NCBI RefSeq assembly: GCF_014218335.1
Contig: NZ_AP023367.1
Coordinates: 201,001-265,000 of the forward strand
From: Anaerocolumna cellulosilytica
GTDB taxonomy: Bacteria; Bacillota; Clostridia; Lachnospirales; Lachnospiraceae
Direction of reading: 5' to 3'
Length of the DNA stretch: 64,000 nucleotides
Part shown: positions 1 through 8,037 of the stretch, in pieces
How positions within the stretch are numbered: position 1 is the stretch's first letter
Layout of the letters: each line of letters starts with the position of its first letter
Position numbers and translations under genes: made by a program
The notes under the pieces: generated by a model
Database searches by the model: none
The model's input: only the letters and a program-made list of their open reading frames with translations
What the model was told of the DNA's origin: nothing

Positions 1-789
1 ACAAAGGCAGTTCGTAAAGTAGTTACAACCGATGACATAAGCCTGGGAACCAGATGGGGGCTGGAGGGAAGTGTTTATCAGATAACAGCTCAGTTGGGAG
101 AAAATATCTATCAGGCAGAGTGTGAGCAGACCGGAGAGCTTGGAAACCGTTACAGTGGGAGCTTACTAAGTCTTGATAATATAAAAGGTGTTACTGCCAC
201 CTTGGGAGATATCATTACTGCCGGAGAGGAAGTTGAAACAGACAATAACCTTAGAGCAAGATTTTACGCACAAGTCCAGTCTCCCAGTACCAGCGGTAAC
301 GCAGATAACTATAAAAAATGGGCGTTGGAAGTTCCAGGGGTAGGGGATGCCAAGGTATATCCGCTATGGAATGGAAATGGAACGGTAAAAGTCATGGTGG
401 TGGACAGTAACATGTCTATTGATACAGGACTTGAAAAACCGGTAGCTGACTATATAGAAACCGTCAGGCCCATAGGAGCAACCGTTACAGTAACCAGCCC
501 TGGGAGTAAAGAGATTTCAATTTCTGCTAAGATAACCCTTGATGGAACTAAATTATTACAGGAAGTCATAGAAAGCTTTTACAGTACATTTGCAGACTAT
601 CTTAAGAATACTATCTTTTCATCTTACGTAGTAAGTTATGCCAAAGTGGGTAGTCTTTTGTTGGCTACGGAAGGAATTTCTGATTATACAGATCTATTCC
701 TAAATGGCGACACAAGTAATGTCCCAATTGCAGAAACTGAAATGCCTATGGTTGGCAACCTTGAACTTGTGGAGGTGGTCTCTGAATGA
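1..789 (+). CDS. Phage baseplate J-like protein (XkdT type), 5' end cut by window
   Basis: The reading frame is open from base 1, so the true start lies outside the window; a TTG at 94 is only an internal codon. The product matches the Baseplate_J / XkdT family, which forms the wedge of contractile phage baseplates. Visible family features are an 'LRARFYAQVQ' segment, then 'ADNYKKWALEVPGV' and a 'VKVMVVD' strand, typical of the C-terminal half of gpJ-like proteins. It ends by overlapping the next gene by 4 bases (ATGA), which indicates translational coupling inside a tail operon. The family call is confident. Whether the particle is a full prophage or a headless tail-like bacteriocin cannot be judged, because the upstream genes are missing. 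Confidence 0.85.
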   Translation, partial: TKAVRKVVTTDDISLGTRWGLEGSVYQITAQLGENIYQAECEQTGELGNRYSGSLLSLDNIKGVTATLGDIITAGEEVETDNNLRARFYAQVQSPSTSGNADNYKKWALEVPGVGDAKVYPLWNGNGTVKVMVVDSNMSIDTGLEKPVADYIETVRPIGATVTVTSPGSKEISISAKITLDGTKLLQEVIESFYSTFADYLKNTIFSSYVVSYAKVGSLLLATEGISDYTDLFLNGDTSNVPIAETEMPMVGNLELVEVVSE

Positions 790-1313
790 ATCTGATGCAG
801 CATTTACCAGATTATTATGTAAACAATCAAACTATGGAGACTTTACAAGGATTGTTAAGTGTTCATATCAATAAACTTGCAGAAGACTTTAACAACACCT
901 TAAATCAGTGTTTTGTCAATACCGCTACAGAACTTTTAAGTCGTTACGAGAAAATCTATGGACTAACGGTTGACGTAACAAAAAACCATGAATTCCGAAG
1001 AGAGCGAATCAGAGCCAAAATCAGAGGTACCGGTACCGTGACAAAGCAGATGATTGCGCAGGTTGCCAGATCTTACTCCAACGGTGAGGTCGAAGTGATT
1101 GAAAATAACGAAGAAAGCAGTTTTCTAGTTAGATTTGTGGGAACAAAGGGGATTCCTGCAAATATAACTGACTTAAGACTTACCATAGAAGAAATCAAAC
1201 CCGCACACTTGCGATTCGAGTTTGAGTATACCTATAACACCTGGAAGGATGTAGGGCGTATGACTTGGGGTGAGGCGACCGAACTTACTTGGGGAGAGAT
1301 TAGAGAGAGGTGA
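786..1313 (+). CDS. YmfQ/XkdU-like phage tail protein (DUF2313 type)
   Basis: This 175-residue protein follows baseplate J with an ATGA overlap, the usual position of YmfQ (DUF2313) in Mu-like and PBSX-like tails. Family-typical features are the opening 'MNLMQHLPDYY', the 'RRERIRAKIRGTGTVTKQMI' segment in the middle, and a C-terminal half with short beta strands ending in repeated 'TWGE' motifs ('RMTWGEATELTWGEI'). Proteins of this family sit at the baseplate periphery and connect to tail fibres. The short C-terminal TWGE repeat fits a region that changes between strains, next to the variable fibre genes. Function is inferred from family and position. Confidence 0.8.
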   Translation: MNLMQHLPDYYVNNQTMETLQGLLSVHINKLAEDFNNTLNQCFVNTATELLSRYEKIYGLTVDVTKNHEFRRERIRAKIRGTGTVTKQMIAQVARSYSNGEVEVIENNEESSFLVRFVGTKGIPANITDLRLTIEEIKPAHLRFEFEYTYNTWKDVGRMTWGEATELTWGEIRER

Positions 1314-1317
1314 TAGA

Positions 1318-1896
1318 ATGGCAGAATATACAAAGAATTATAATCTGAAGAAGCAGCAGGATAGTGATTATATCAGTATAGAGGGGCTTAATAATAACTT
1401 TGATGTGATTGATGAGGAACTGAATAAATTAGAGGAAGCTGGTGTGAAAGCAGTAGATGGTAAAGGTTTATCTTCTAATGATTTTACAGATGCAGAAAAA
1501 AGCAAATTAGCAGGTGTTGCGGTAAATGCCAACAATTATGTTCATCCAGCGAATCACTCACCGACAGTAATTGCTCAGGATGCAAATAATCGATTTGTGA
1601 CAGATGCAGAGAAGGCAGCATGGAATGGAAAACAAAATGCTCTTGGTTACACACCGGTTCGCCAAGGTACGGGATTTGGGCAATATCCTAATTTGGTATC
1701 AATTGGATGGTCGGGTTCAAGATTAAAAGCAACGGTAGATAGTACTGATTTAGGAAATATTGCCTTTGGTGACATTCCCACAACCCTTCCTGCTAATGGA
1801 GGGAATTCTGATTCTGTGGATGGTGTACATATACAGGTTCAAACTTCGATACCTGCTTCGCTAGGAAATAATGTATTATGCATTGTTTACGAATAG
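1318..1896 (+). CDS. Phage tail fibre-like protein
   Basis: The start is set at ATG 1318 because AGAGAGAGG lies just upstream; an open frame from 1270 overlaps the previous gene without a good site. The 192-residue product has an N-terminal 'NYNLKKQQDSDYISIEGLNN' segment typical of Firmicute tail-fibre attachment regions. It then has the fibre repeat signature 'DFTDAEKSKLAGV', 'ANNYVHPANHSPTVI' and 'RFVTDAEKAAWNGK', found in many clostridial phage fibres. The C-terminus is unrelated to anything I recognise and probably carries receptor specificity. It is likely an adhesin-like fibre or a fibre connector in the tail operon. Confidence 0.75.
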   Translation: MAEYTKNYNLKKQQDSDYISIEGLNNNFDVIDEELNKLEEAGVKAVDGKGLSSNDFTDAEKSKLAGVAVNANNYVHPANHSPTVIAQDANNRFVTDAEKAAWNGKQNALGYTPVRQGTGFGQYPNLVSIGWSGSRLKATVDSTDLGNIAFGDIPTTLPANGGNSDSVDGVHIQVQTSIPASLGNNVLCIVYE

Positions 1897-1905
1897 GAGG
1901 TAGCA

Positions 1906-2856
1906 ATGGCAAAAGGAATGTACTTCGGAGTTAACGGACAGGCAAGGCGTGTTAAAAAGATTTATTATGGGGTTAATGGTGTACCAAGGAAAGTGAAAGA
2001 AATTTACTATGGTGTTAACGGTGTACCAAGGTTGGCTTGGAAAGGAACAGTTCCGGGAGGGTTAATAGTCTTTACATCCTCTCAAATGTGGACGGTACCG
2101 GAAGGTGTATATAAAGTAGATATTTTTTGTGTTGGAGGAGGAGGTTGTGGAGGCATAAGTAATCTAAAAAGACGAGGAGCTGGAGGAGGGGGTGGAGGTT
2201 ATACTGCAACAGTATTAGGAGCTGCTACAACGCCCGGAGCCTCCGTACCAGTAATTGTAGGTGCTGGTGGTACATTCGCTGACTCGGGTAATGGGTACGG
2301 CGGAGTATCTTCGCTAGGAGCCATTTGTTCTGTAGCTGGGGGATATCCAGGTTCCATCCATACTAATTATTTATATAGTCAAACATCAGCAGGTGGGTCA
2401 GGTGGATCAGGTGGTGGTAATGGAGCATTTCAAACTAATTCTGGAGCACATAGTTCTTTTAACGGAGGAGAAGATGGTAGCAATACCTACGCATTATTTA
2501 AGTATCAGGGTACTATAGATGATACCACACTAGATACATATTATGATGCCAAGTATATGCGCGGTCAAAAAACAACAACTAGAGCTTTCAGCGAAGCAGG
2601 TAATACACTTTATTCTGGAGGAGGTGCAGGAGGAGGCAGTTGGTATAGTAGTGATAATAGTCAACTTCCAAGTAAGCCAGGAGGAGGAGGAGGAGGATTA
2701 GGTGCCGCATATTCCACTGCAGGTGCATTAACAACCCTAGGTAGCTCTGGCACGTCAAATACTGGCGGTGGAGGCGGTGGAATGGCATATGGGCAATCCT
2801 CAACAACAGCCAGCGGAGGTTCTGGATTAGTAATCGTACGATGGGCAGAGCAATAA
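1906..2856 (+). CDS. Glycine-rich tail tip / fibre protein with N-terminal repeats
   Basis: The protein has 316 residues. The first 45 contain three near-identical units of about 13 residues built on 'YYGVNGVPRKVKEI' (first copy 'YFGVNGQARRVKKI'). The rest is a glycine-rich domain with many GGGGG runs, ending in 'GGSGLVIVRW', a C-terminal motif shared by glycine-rich phage receptor-binding tips. The start ATG 1906 follows GGAGG by a good distance. The codon bias (gga/ggt runs) comes from composition and is not a sign of frameshift. Likely role: distal tail tip that binds the cell surface. The short N-terminal repeats probably attach to the baseplate or to the preceding fibre. Confidence 0.75.
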   Translation: MAKGMYFGVNGQARRVKKIYYGVNGVPRKVKEIYYGVNGVPRLAWKGTVPGGLIVFTSSQMWTVPEGVYKVDIFCVGGGGCGGISNLKRRGAGGGGGGYTATVLGAATTPGASVPVIVGAGGTFADSGNGYGGVSSLGAICSVAGGYPGSIHTNYLYSQTSAGGSGGSGGGNGAFQTNSGAHSSFNGGEDGSNTYALFKYQGTIDDTTLDTYYDAKYMRGQKTTTRAFSEAGNTLYSGGGAGGGSWYSSDNSQLPSKPGGGGGGLGAAYSTAGALTTLGSSGTSNTGGGGGGMAYGQSSTTASGGSGLVIVRWAEQ

Positions 2857-2875
2857 ATTTAAAGGAGTACATAGC

Positions 2876-3577
2876 ATGTGGTGTAATCAGATTTTTAGTT
2901 TAATAAATGAACAGACTGTACAAAACATAGTAGTATGTGACAACTATGAAATAGCAAATCAAATATCGAGAATTCAATATGGAGATGATTCATACGCAGT
3001 TGATACAACACACTATCCATTAGCAATAGGATGCTTTCACATAGATGGTTTATTTTATGAACCAGATGGAAAAACATTAATAGAAAGAAATCTAACTGCT
3101 GATGAAGAGGCAAATTTAGCTAGAATTAAAGTAGAACAACTAGAGAAGCAGATAAATCCTAATATTGACATTAAAACCTGCACCTTAAAAGAATTAAAGG
3201 AGTGGAAAGTTAAACAAAGCAAAGAAAAGTTAGAAAATTACTTGAAAGAGCATATTTTAGAGTCTTCATGTCATGGTAGTACGGTTAAAGCATATACAAT
3301 TACAAAAGAAAAACAATCATTACTAAGCCAAATGATAATAATAGCACAAACTGCAAAGCAAGAAGATATACAGTTCCAACCGAGTTGGAATGCAGCTGGT
3401 GAGATTTGTACCTATGATTGGACATTAGAAGAATTACAACAACTAGCAGTTGAGATAGAAAATTTTATAAGACCCTTAGTGCAATTACAACAGACAACAG
3501 AAGAAGCTATAAACAAGAGCATAAACAAAGAAGAGGTTATGAAAGTAAATATAGATTATCCTCAAAACAGATTGTAG
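2876..3577 (+). CDS. Hypothetical protein of the tail-fibre module
   Basis: The start ATG 2876 is preceded by AAAGGAG. The 233-residue protein has a mixed N-terminal domain (residues 1-75, with 'YPLAIGCFHIDGLFYEPDGKT') and then a helical, charged region from about 75 to 130 that may form a coiled coil. Its position after the glycine-rich tip and before the XhlA-like gene suggests a fibre chaperone or an assembly protein similar to Tfa/DUF4376-type proteins. I do not recognise a specific family, and the assignment rests on context. Base composition is more AT-rich than the baseplate genes, as is common in exchanged fibre modules. Confidence 0.6.
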   Translation: MWCNQIFSLINEQTVQNIVVCDNYEIANQISRIQYGDDSYAVDTTHYPLAIGCFHIDGLFYEPDGKTLIERNLTADEEANLARIKVEQLEKQINPNIDIKTCTLKELKEWKVKQSKEKLENYLKEHILESSCHGSTVKAYTITKEKQSLLSQMIIIAQTAKQEDIQFQPSWNAAGEICTYDWTLEELQQLAVEIENFIRPLVQLQQTTEEAINKSINKEEVMKVNIDYPQNRL

Positions 3578-3597
3578 TTAATCACTAGGAGATGCCT

Positions 3598-3888
3598 ATG
3601 ACGATTGAAGTAGCTTTACTCATTTCCGGTGTATCCCTGGCATTCGGTATCTATACCGGAATAGCAGCAATAAAGCGCAATCAGAAAACCGATGCGAAGC
3701 AGGATGCCAGCGAGCTGACCACAGTCATTGTGAAGCTTGAGAACATCGGGAATGGCATAACAGAAATAAAAGCAGAAATGACAAATGTAAAAAACGACAT
3801 CAAAGATGACAGAGAACGAATCATCCGTTTAGAAGAATCCGCAAAGCAAGCCCATAAACGGCTGGATAACATAGAGTTATATAAATAA
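3598..3888 (+). CDS. XhlA-like membrane-associated phage protein
   Basis: Two ATGs (3592, 3598) are in frame. AGGAG at 3587-3591 directly touches the first but is six bases from the second, so 3598 is chosen (96 residues). The protein has one N-terminal hydrophobic segment ('VALLISGVSLAFGIYTGIAA', residues 4-23). A heptad-like charged helix follows ('LENIGNGITEIKAEMTNVKN', then 'RERIIRLEESAKQAHKRLDN'). This layout resembles XhlA/hemolysin XhlA of PBSX, which works with the holin and amidase in host lysis. Here it also precedes the holin and amidase. The match is to architecture and position more than to a strict motif. Confidence 0.65.
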   Translation: MTIEVALLISGVSLAFGIYTGIAAIKRNQKTDAKQDASELTTVIVKLENIGNGITEIKAEMTNVKNDIKDDRERIIRLEESAKQAHKRLDNIELYK

Positions 3889-4362
3889 ACCGGTGAGCAG
3901 GATAACTAAATAGGTTTTAAAAATGATTCTAAGCTGGAAATCCAAAGGAACTCTTCTAGTTTACTGTTTGACTGGTATCTGGATGATTCGGACAGAACAC
4001 TAGAGGTACAAGCAATTTTTATGTACACCCTAATATAATAAAAAGAGGGGATAAAACAAAATAATCAAAAAACCGTAACCAAATGACCGTATTCGATATG
4101 GAAGTTAGTAATAAGTGCCTCAAAAGTCACAAGTTGATACCTTACTTTTGGGGCACTTAGTTTTCCTAGAAGAACAAGAAAGGTACTTAACGGAACGAAG
4201 AATTGTACAAAGACGTAGGAGAAGTGTGAAAGAAACTCTAAGCTGTCAAAATACGTCAACTAAGAATTTCTATCATTTCACACAAGAAGAATCCAACATA
4301 AGGGTAGGCGTCTTCCATCTCTTGGTTTGCATGCGGCCAAAGGTTGCAGAGGGGAGCTAAAT
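3889..4362. other. Gene-free stretch inside the lysis module with two hairpins
   Basis: No convincing gene lies in these 474 bases. They hold an inverted repeat at 4113-4158 (15-base arms, one G-T pair) and a weaker one with GTGTGAAA at 4224-4231 facing TTTCACAC at 4276-4283. A short 'ACACCCTAATA' string at 4025-4035 also occurs at the right edge of the repeat at 5547-5697. The stretch looks like remains of small repeats inserted between the XhlA-like gene and the holin. Confidence 0.5.
4113..4158. repeat. 15-base inverted repeat (stable hairpin)
   Basis: Arms AAGTGCCTCAAAAGT (4113-4127) and ACTTTTGGGGCACTT (4144-4158) pair at 15 positions, one of them G-T, around a 16-base loop. The following bases (AGTTTTCC) are not a clean T tract, so a terminator role is uncertain. 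A remnant of a small mobile repeat is equally possible. Confidence 0.55.
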
Positions 4363-4635
4363 ATGAACGTGACATTCTTAAACGAGTATATTAACCTAGT
4401 GGTTTTAGGAATTTGTCTATGCCTAGGTTATGTAATTAAAAACAGCTTGGACTTTATTAGCAATAAATATATACCCTTAATTATGCTGGTAATTGGCACA
4501 TTAATAAATATATTGGTGAATATTTCCAATTTTAGTGCTACAGTAGTATTAGGCGGAATGATAAGTGGGTTAGCCAGTACAGGAATGTATGAAGCATTAA
4601 GAAGTTTTATCAAAGGGAAAGAAAAGGAGGAGTGA
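4363..4635 (+). CDS. Phage holin-like membrane protein
   Basis: ATG 4363 is chosen over the longer TTG frame from 4327 because AGGGGAGC lies seven bases upstream. The 90-residue product has three hydrophobic segments (about residues 8-24, 33-50 and 54-75) and a charged tail 'FIKGKEKEE', matching small phage holins of Firmicutes (phage_holin_5 type, BhlA/toxin-secretion holin superfamily). It lies four bases before the amidase gene, which is the classic holin-endolysin pair for timed lysis. It would open the membrane so the amidase reaches the wall. Confidence 0.8.
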   Translation: MNVTFLNEYINLVVLGICLCLGYVIKNSLDFISNKYIPLIMLVIGTLINILVNISNFSATVVLGGMISGLASTGMYEALRSFIKGKEKEE

Positions 4636-4639
4636 TACT

Positions 4640-5500
4640 ATGTTAATTGCAGTAGACAGCGGTCATGGTATGGAGACCGCAGGAAAACGCACCCCCCCTA
4701 TCCCGGAAGACTGGTTTGGCAAGAAGGCGGGGGATTCAATCCGGGAAAAGGAATTCAACAAACCGACAGCAGACTATCTGATAGAGGCATTAAAAAGAAA
4801 TGGTTTTGAGACCATCAATGTAAGTCCCGGCACAGCCGATGTGCCTTTGGTAGACCGCTACACCACCGCTAATAACGCCGGCGCAGATGCTTTTATCTCA
4901 AAGCATTACAATGCCAGTATTGGAGTATGGTCAACTGCCAATGGTATTGAGACAATTATATCTCAATATGCAGGCAGCGGAACCAGGAATCTGGCTACCT
5001 TAGTTCAGGCGGAGCTTGTGAAGGCTCATGGAAGAACAAGCCGGGGAGTTAAAACAGATGTAGAGCAGTCGGGTTTTAATATAGCGGTATTAAGAAATAC
5101 TACCATGCCTGCAATACTAACAGAATCGGGCTTTATGGACAATCTGGCTGAGGCCAGAACTATGCTTGATTCCATCTTTCAAAAGGCAGATGCAGAGGCG
5201 ACCTGTAAAGGAATATGCACTTATTTTGGGGTTCCCTATTCAGATGGAACCACGATTCCAAGTGGTCTCATATCAAAGACCTCGGCACCTGATGATATCA
5301 AATGGCTTCAAACAAAGTTAAATGCAGTATTAGCCGGTGAAAGCTTTCATCCACTTGCAGTAGATGGTATTTATGGCAATAAAACCAGACTGTCCGTTTT
5401 AATTTATTGGGAGAAGTTAGGCTGGAATACGGATGCTGCTGATTCTGGCTGGAATGTTGCCAGCGGCACAAAAAATGCACTGGCAGCAGGAAGAATTTAG
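4640..5500 (+). CDS. N-acetylmuramoyl-L-alanine amidase (endolysin), Amidase_3 type
   Basis: The 286-residue enzyme cleaves the amide bond between N-acetylmuramic acid and the stem peptide. The Amidase_3 domain spans about residues 1-195. Likely zinc ligands are His9 ('DSGHG'), Glu36 or Glu38, and His89 ('SKHYNAS'), with catalytic Glu162 ('LTESGFMDN'). Residues 215-286 form a peptidoglycan-binding-like module ('DDIKWLQTKLNAVL', 'DGIYGNKTRLSVLIYW'). There is no signal peptide, as expected for an endolysin released through a holin. A strong AAAGGAGGAG precedes ATG 4640. The next gene but one (5819-6721) is a paralogue with the same C-terminal module. Confidence 0.9.
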   Translation: MLIAVDSGHGMETAGKRTPPIPEDWFGKKAGDSIREKEFNKPTADYLIEALKRNGFETINVSPGTADVPLVDRYTTANNAGADAFISKHYNASIGVWSTANGIETIISQYAGSGTRNLATLVQAELVKAHGRTSRGVKTDVEQSGFNIAVLRNTTMPAILTESGFMDNLAEARTMLDSIFQKADAEATCKGICTYFGVPYSDGTTIPSGLISKTSAPDDIKWLQTKLNAVLAGESFHPLAVDGIYGNKTRLSVLIYWEKLGWNTDAADSGWNVASGTKNALAAGRI

Positions 5501-5546
5501 ACAGCTATTATACTATAGGCCATCATAAGGAATTATCTTCCTGACC

Positions 5547-5697
5547 AGGGTGTGTCTGAAACGAATCATCACTTTTTGAATGCTAAATGGTATACGGCAC
5601 CACATTTTAGGTGTGTAATGCAATACCCCATAATCGTTCCTTGCCTCCTAAAAGGTGTACCATTCTTATCGGAACTAAGCCGTTTTAGACACACCCT
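5547..5697. repeat. MITE-like element with 17-base terminal inverted repeats
   Basis: The 151-base element lies between the two amidases. Its ends are AGGGTGTGTCTGAAACG (5547-5563) and CGTTTTAGACACACCCT (5681-5697), pairing at 16 of 17 positions. Internal arms around 5585-5610 (AATGGTATAC) and 5650-5667 (GGTGTACCATT) extend the fold into one long hairpin. The right half (GGAACTAAGCCGTTTTAGACACAC) is clearly related to a shorter element at 10184-10234. No protein is encoded. No obvious target duplication was seen. Confidence 0.65.
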
Positions 5698-5818
5698 AAT
5701 AAAATATGATAAAATGGCACATAAATCGACTTTAATCATATAATTATAGAAAGATAACTTCCAGTAAAATAAGTGAGTTTCGCAATTACCTAACATATGA
5801 ATTATAAGGAGGAATTGC

Positions 5819-6721
5819 ATGAAGATAGCAGTTGATGCAGGCCATGGTTATGATACGCCCGGAAAACGTACGCCCCCGTTAAAAAAAGACCTTGATATGA
5901 ATAAGGATGGTATTATTGATATAAAAAAAGGGGAAAGCCTTAGAGAACATGTTGCCGCAGTAGGAGTAGCGTATTTACTGATACAGGAATTAAAGCGGTG
6001 TGGCTTCGATACTCTTATGGTGGGGTTTAATGATAACAATCCCAAAGACGATAAAGATATACCTTTAGCGACCAGGCAAAGAAGTGTTGTAAATGCAAAA
6101 TGTGATTATTCTGTTTGTATACATTTTAACGCGTTTGGAGATGGCACCTCCTTTAATTCAGCAGAAGGGGTAGAAATATATATCCATGATAAATATGCGA
6201 AAGCTTCCAATAAATTTGCCAAAGCGATTCTTAAGTATCTGATAAAGGGGACGAAGCAAAAAAACAGAGGAATTAGTAAACAAAGTCTTGCCATGTGCAA
6301 TTGTAACAGTTTAAATGTAAAGGCTGCCATCCTGGTAGAGTTGGCCTTTATGACAAATGAAAGGGAGGCAACCACAATGGTAGGAAATGCTGTGTTTTGG
6401 AAAGAGGCGGCGCAGGAGATTTGTATGGGCATTTGCAGTTATACCGGAGTAAAATATGTAAAAGAGTTTACTATACCGACAAAAACCATTAATAAAAAAG
6501 CGTCAAAAGAAAATATTATATGGTTACAGCAAAAATTAAATGCATTAATGACGGGAGAAAGCTTTATACCATTAAAAACCGATGGGGTATACGGCAGCAG
6601 AACAAGAATAGCAGTCTTAATCTATTGGGAAAAACTCGGTTGGAACCAGAACGGCAAAAACAATGGCTGGAACGCAGGTAAAGGTACCATTGATGCTCTT
6701 GCAAAAGGAAGAAAAGTGTGA
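5819..6721 (+). CDS. N-acetylmuramoyl-L-alanine amidase, Amidase_3 type, second copy
   Basis: The 300-residue paralogue of the upstream amidase has a similar layout: Amidase_3 domain (residues 1-205) and the same C-terminal wall-binding-like module (about 228-300, 'VYGSRTRIAVLIYWEKLGW'). Probable zinc ligands are His9 ('DAGHG'), Glu43 and His102 ('CIHFNAFG'), with catalytic Glu174 ('LVELAFMTN'). An insertion at residues 26-39 reads 'DMNKDGIIDIKKGE', which resembles a calcium-binding EF-hand or dockerin loop and is absent from the first copy. The start ATG 5819 follows AAGGAGG. It probably served as a second endolysin or was recruited to the host; it ends before a terminator-like hairpin. Confidence 0.88.
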   Translation: MKIAVDAGHGYDTPGKRTPPLKKDLDMNKDGIIDIKKGESLREHVAAVGVAYLLIQELKRCGFDTLMVGFNDNNPKDDKDIPLATRQRSVVNAKCDYSVCIHFNAFGDGTSFNSAEGVEIYIHDKYAKASNKFAKAILKYLIKGTKQKNRGISKQSLAMCNCNSLNVKAAILVELAFMTNEREATTMVGNAVFWKEAAQEICMGICSYTGVKYVKEFTIPTKTINKKASKENIIWLQQKLNALMTGESFIPLKTDGVYGSRTRIAVLIYWEKLGWNQNGKNNGWNAGKGTIDALAKGRKV

Positions 6722-6730
6722 AAAATATTT

Positions 6731-6803
6731 AAAAGCCCGGTTTTTTTAATACGTATATGAAATATACTTTTCTTACGTATTTCTTAAGAATTAGGGCTTT
6801 TTC
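6731..6803 (+). terminator. Terminator-like hairpin after the second amidase
   Basis: AAAAGCCC (6731-6738) pairs with GGGCTTTT (6794-6801), and inside it AATACGTA pairs with TACGTATT, giving a two-part stem followed by a short T run. It closes the phage tail and lysis operon before the yhaO-like gene. Confidence 0.55.
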
Positions 6804-6930
6804 CCATTAAGAATCTTTCTCTTTTCACTTAAGATTGTGATTTTAGTCTTAGGAGGCAATGTTATACATAGCGGAAATAGGGAAATTGTGCTATAGTATA
6901 AAATAATCCAAAAACAGGAGGTGTTATGAT

Positions 6931-8019
6931 ATGGAAACCCAGATGGGAACTTTTATGAAGTTTATACACATAGCAGATATCCATCTTGGTGCGAAACCGG
7001 ACAGGGGATATCCCTGGAGCAGTTTACGGGAAAAGGAAATTTGGGAGAGTTTTGAAGGCATTATAGAGGAATGTAATAAAAAACAGGCAGACCTTTTACT
7101 AATTGCAGGAGACTTGTTTCATAAACAGCCATTGCTTAAAGAACTAAAGGAAGTGAATTATCTCTTTCAGAAACTAAATAAAACCAGAGTGGTATTAATG
7201 GCGGGAAATCATGATTATATCGGAGAAGATTCAAACTACCGTGCGTTTTTATGGGCAGATAACGTGCATATGCTCTTTGATGCATCCATGGATAGTATCT
7301 ATTTGGAGGAAATAAACACTGAGATTTATGGGTTTAGCTATCATACCAGAAATATTATAGAATATAAATATCATCAGGTAGCGCCCGGATGTGAGGAAAG
7401 AATTAATATTTTATTAGCGCATGGAGGAGATGAAAAAAATGTTCCCTTTGATAAAAGAGTCCTACAGGAAAAGGGCTTTGATTATATTGCATTAGGTCAT
7501 ATCCATAAGCCTCAGAAACTAGGAGAGAGAATGGCTTATGCCGGCTCTTTGGAACCAATGGATAAAAATGAAGTTGGTGATAGAGGTTATATATATGGAG
7601 AGATTAACAAAGAAGATAACCAATCGGATATTAAATTTGCTTTTTATCCTTTTGCAAAACGCCGATACTTTAAGGTTGAGCTTGCCATAACACCGGATAT
7701 GACGGATGGGAGCGTAACGGATACTTTAAAGGGGCAGATAAGGGAATCCGGCAGTCAGAATATGTATTGTTTTCGTCTAACGGGCAACCGGGACAAGGAC
7801 ATAACCTTTCATAAGGAAAAATATTATACACTGGGAAATATTATAGAAATCACCGATGAAACAGTACCCGACTATGACTTTGACGAATTGTTAAGAGAGA
7901 ATCGGGACAATCTTATTGGCTTGTACATTGAAAAGATAAAGGAAGAAAGCCATCAGGACAATATAACACAAAAAGCATTGTACTATGGGATGGAAGCACT
8001 TTTAGGAGCGAAAAATTAA
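6931..8019 (+). CDS. DNA repair exonuclease, SbcD/YhaO-like metallophosphoesterase
   Basis: This 362-residue calcineurin-like phosphoesterase is the nuclease partner of the following SbcC/YhaN-like ATPase. Metal-binding motifs in order: 'IADIHLG' (D and H), 'LIAGDLFH' (GD), 'MAGNHDY' (GNHD), 'LLAHGG' and 'ALGHIHKPQ' (GHIH). The C-terminal 120 residues are the capping region typical of YhaO. The start ATG 6931 is eight bases after AGGAGGT; the later ATG at 6955 begins right before 'KFIHIAD' and lacks its own site. The gap to the next gene is 18 bases, so the two form an operon. SbcCD-type complexes open hairpins and process DNA ends; that role is inferred from family. Confidence 0.85.
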   Translation: METQMGTFMKFIHIADIHLGAKPDRGYPWSSLREKEIWESFEGIIEECNKKQADLLLIAGDLFHKQPLLKELKEVNYLFQKLNKTRVVLMAGNHDYIGEDSNYRAFLWADNVHMLFDASMDSIYLEEINTEIYGFSYHTRNIIEYKYHQVAPGCEERINILLAHGGDEKNVPFDKRVLQEKGFDYIALGHIHKPQKLGERMAYAGSLEPMDKNEVGDRGYIYGEINKEDNQSDIKFAFYPFAKRRYFKVELAITPDMTDGSVTDTLKGQIRESGSQNMYCFRLTGNRDKDITFHKEKYYTLGNIIEITDETVPDYDFDELLRENRDNLIGLYIEKIKEESHQDNITQKALYYGMEALLGAKN

Positions 8020-8037
8020 TTATAGGAGCAGAGTAAC

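Noticed and set aside
4115-4360. 81-residue open frame in the lysis module gap
   Set aside because: No ribosome site, odd composition, and it starts inside a hairpin arm; treated as chance.
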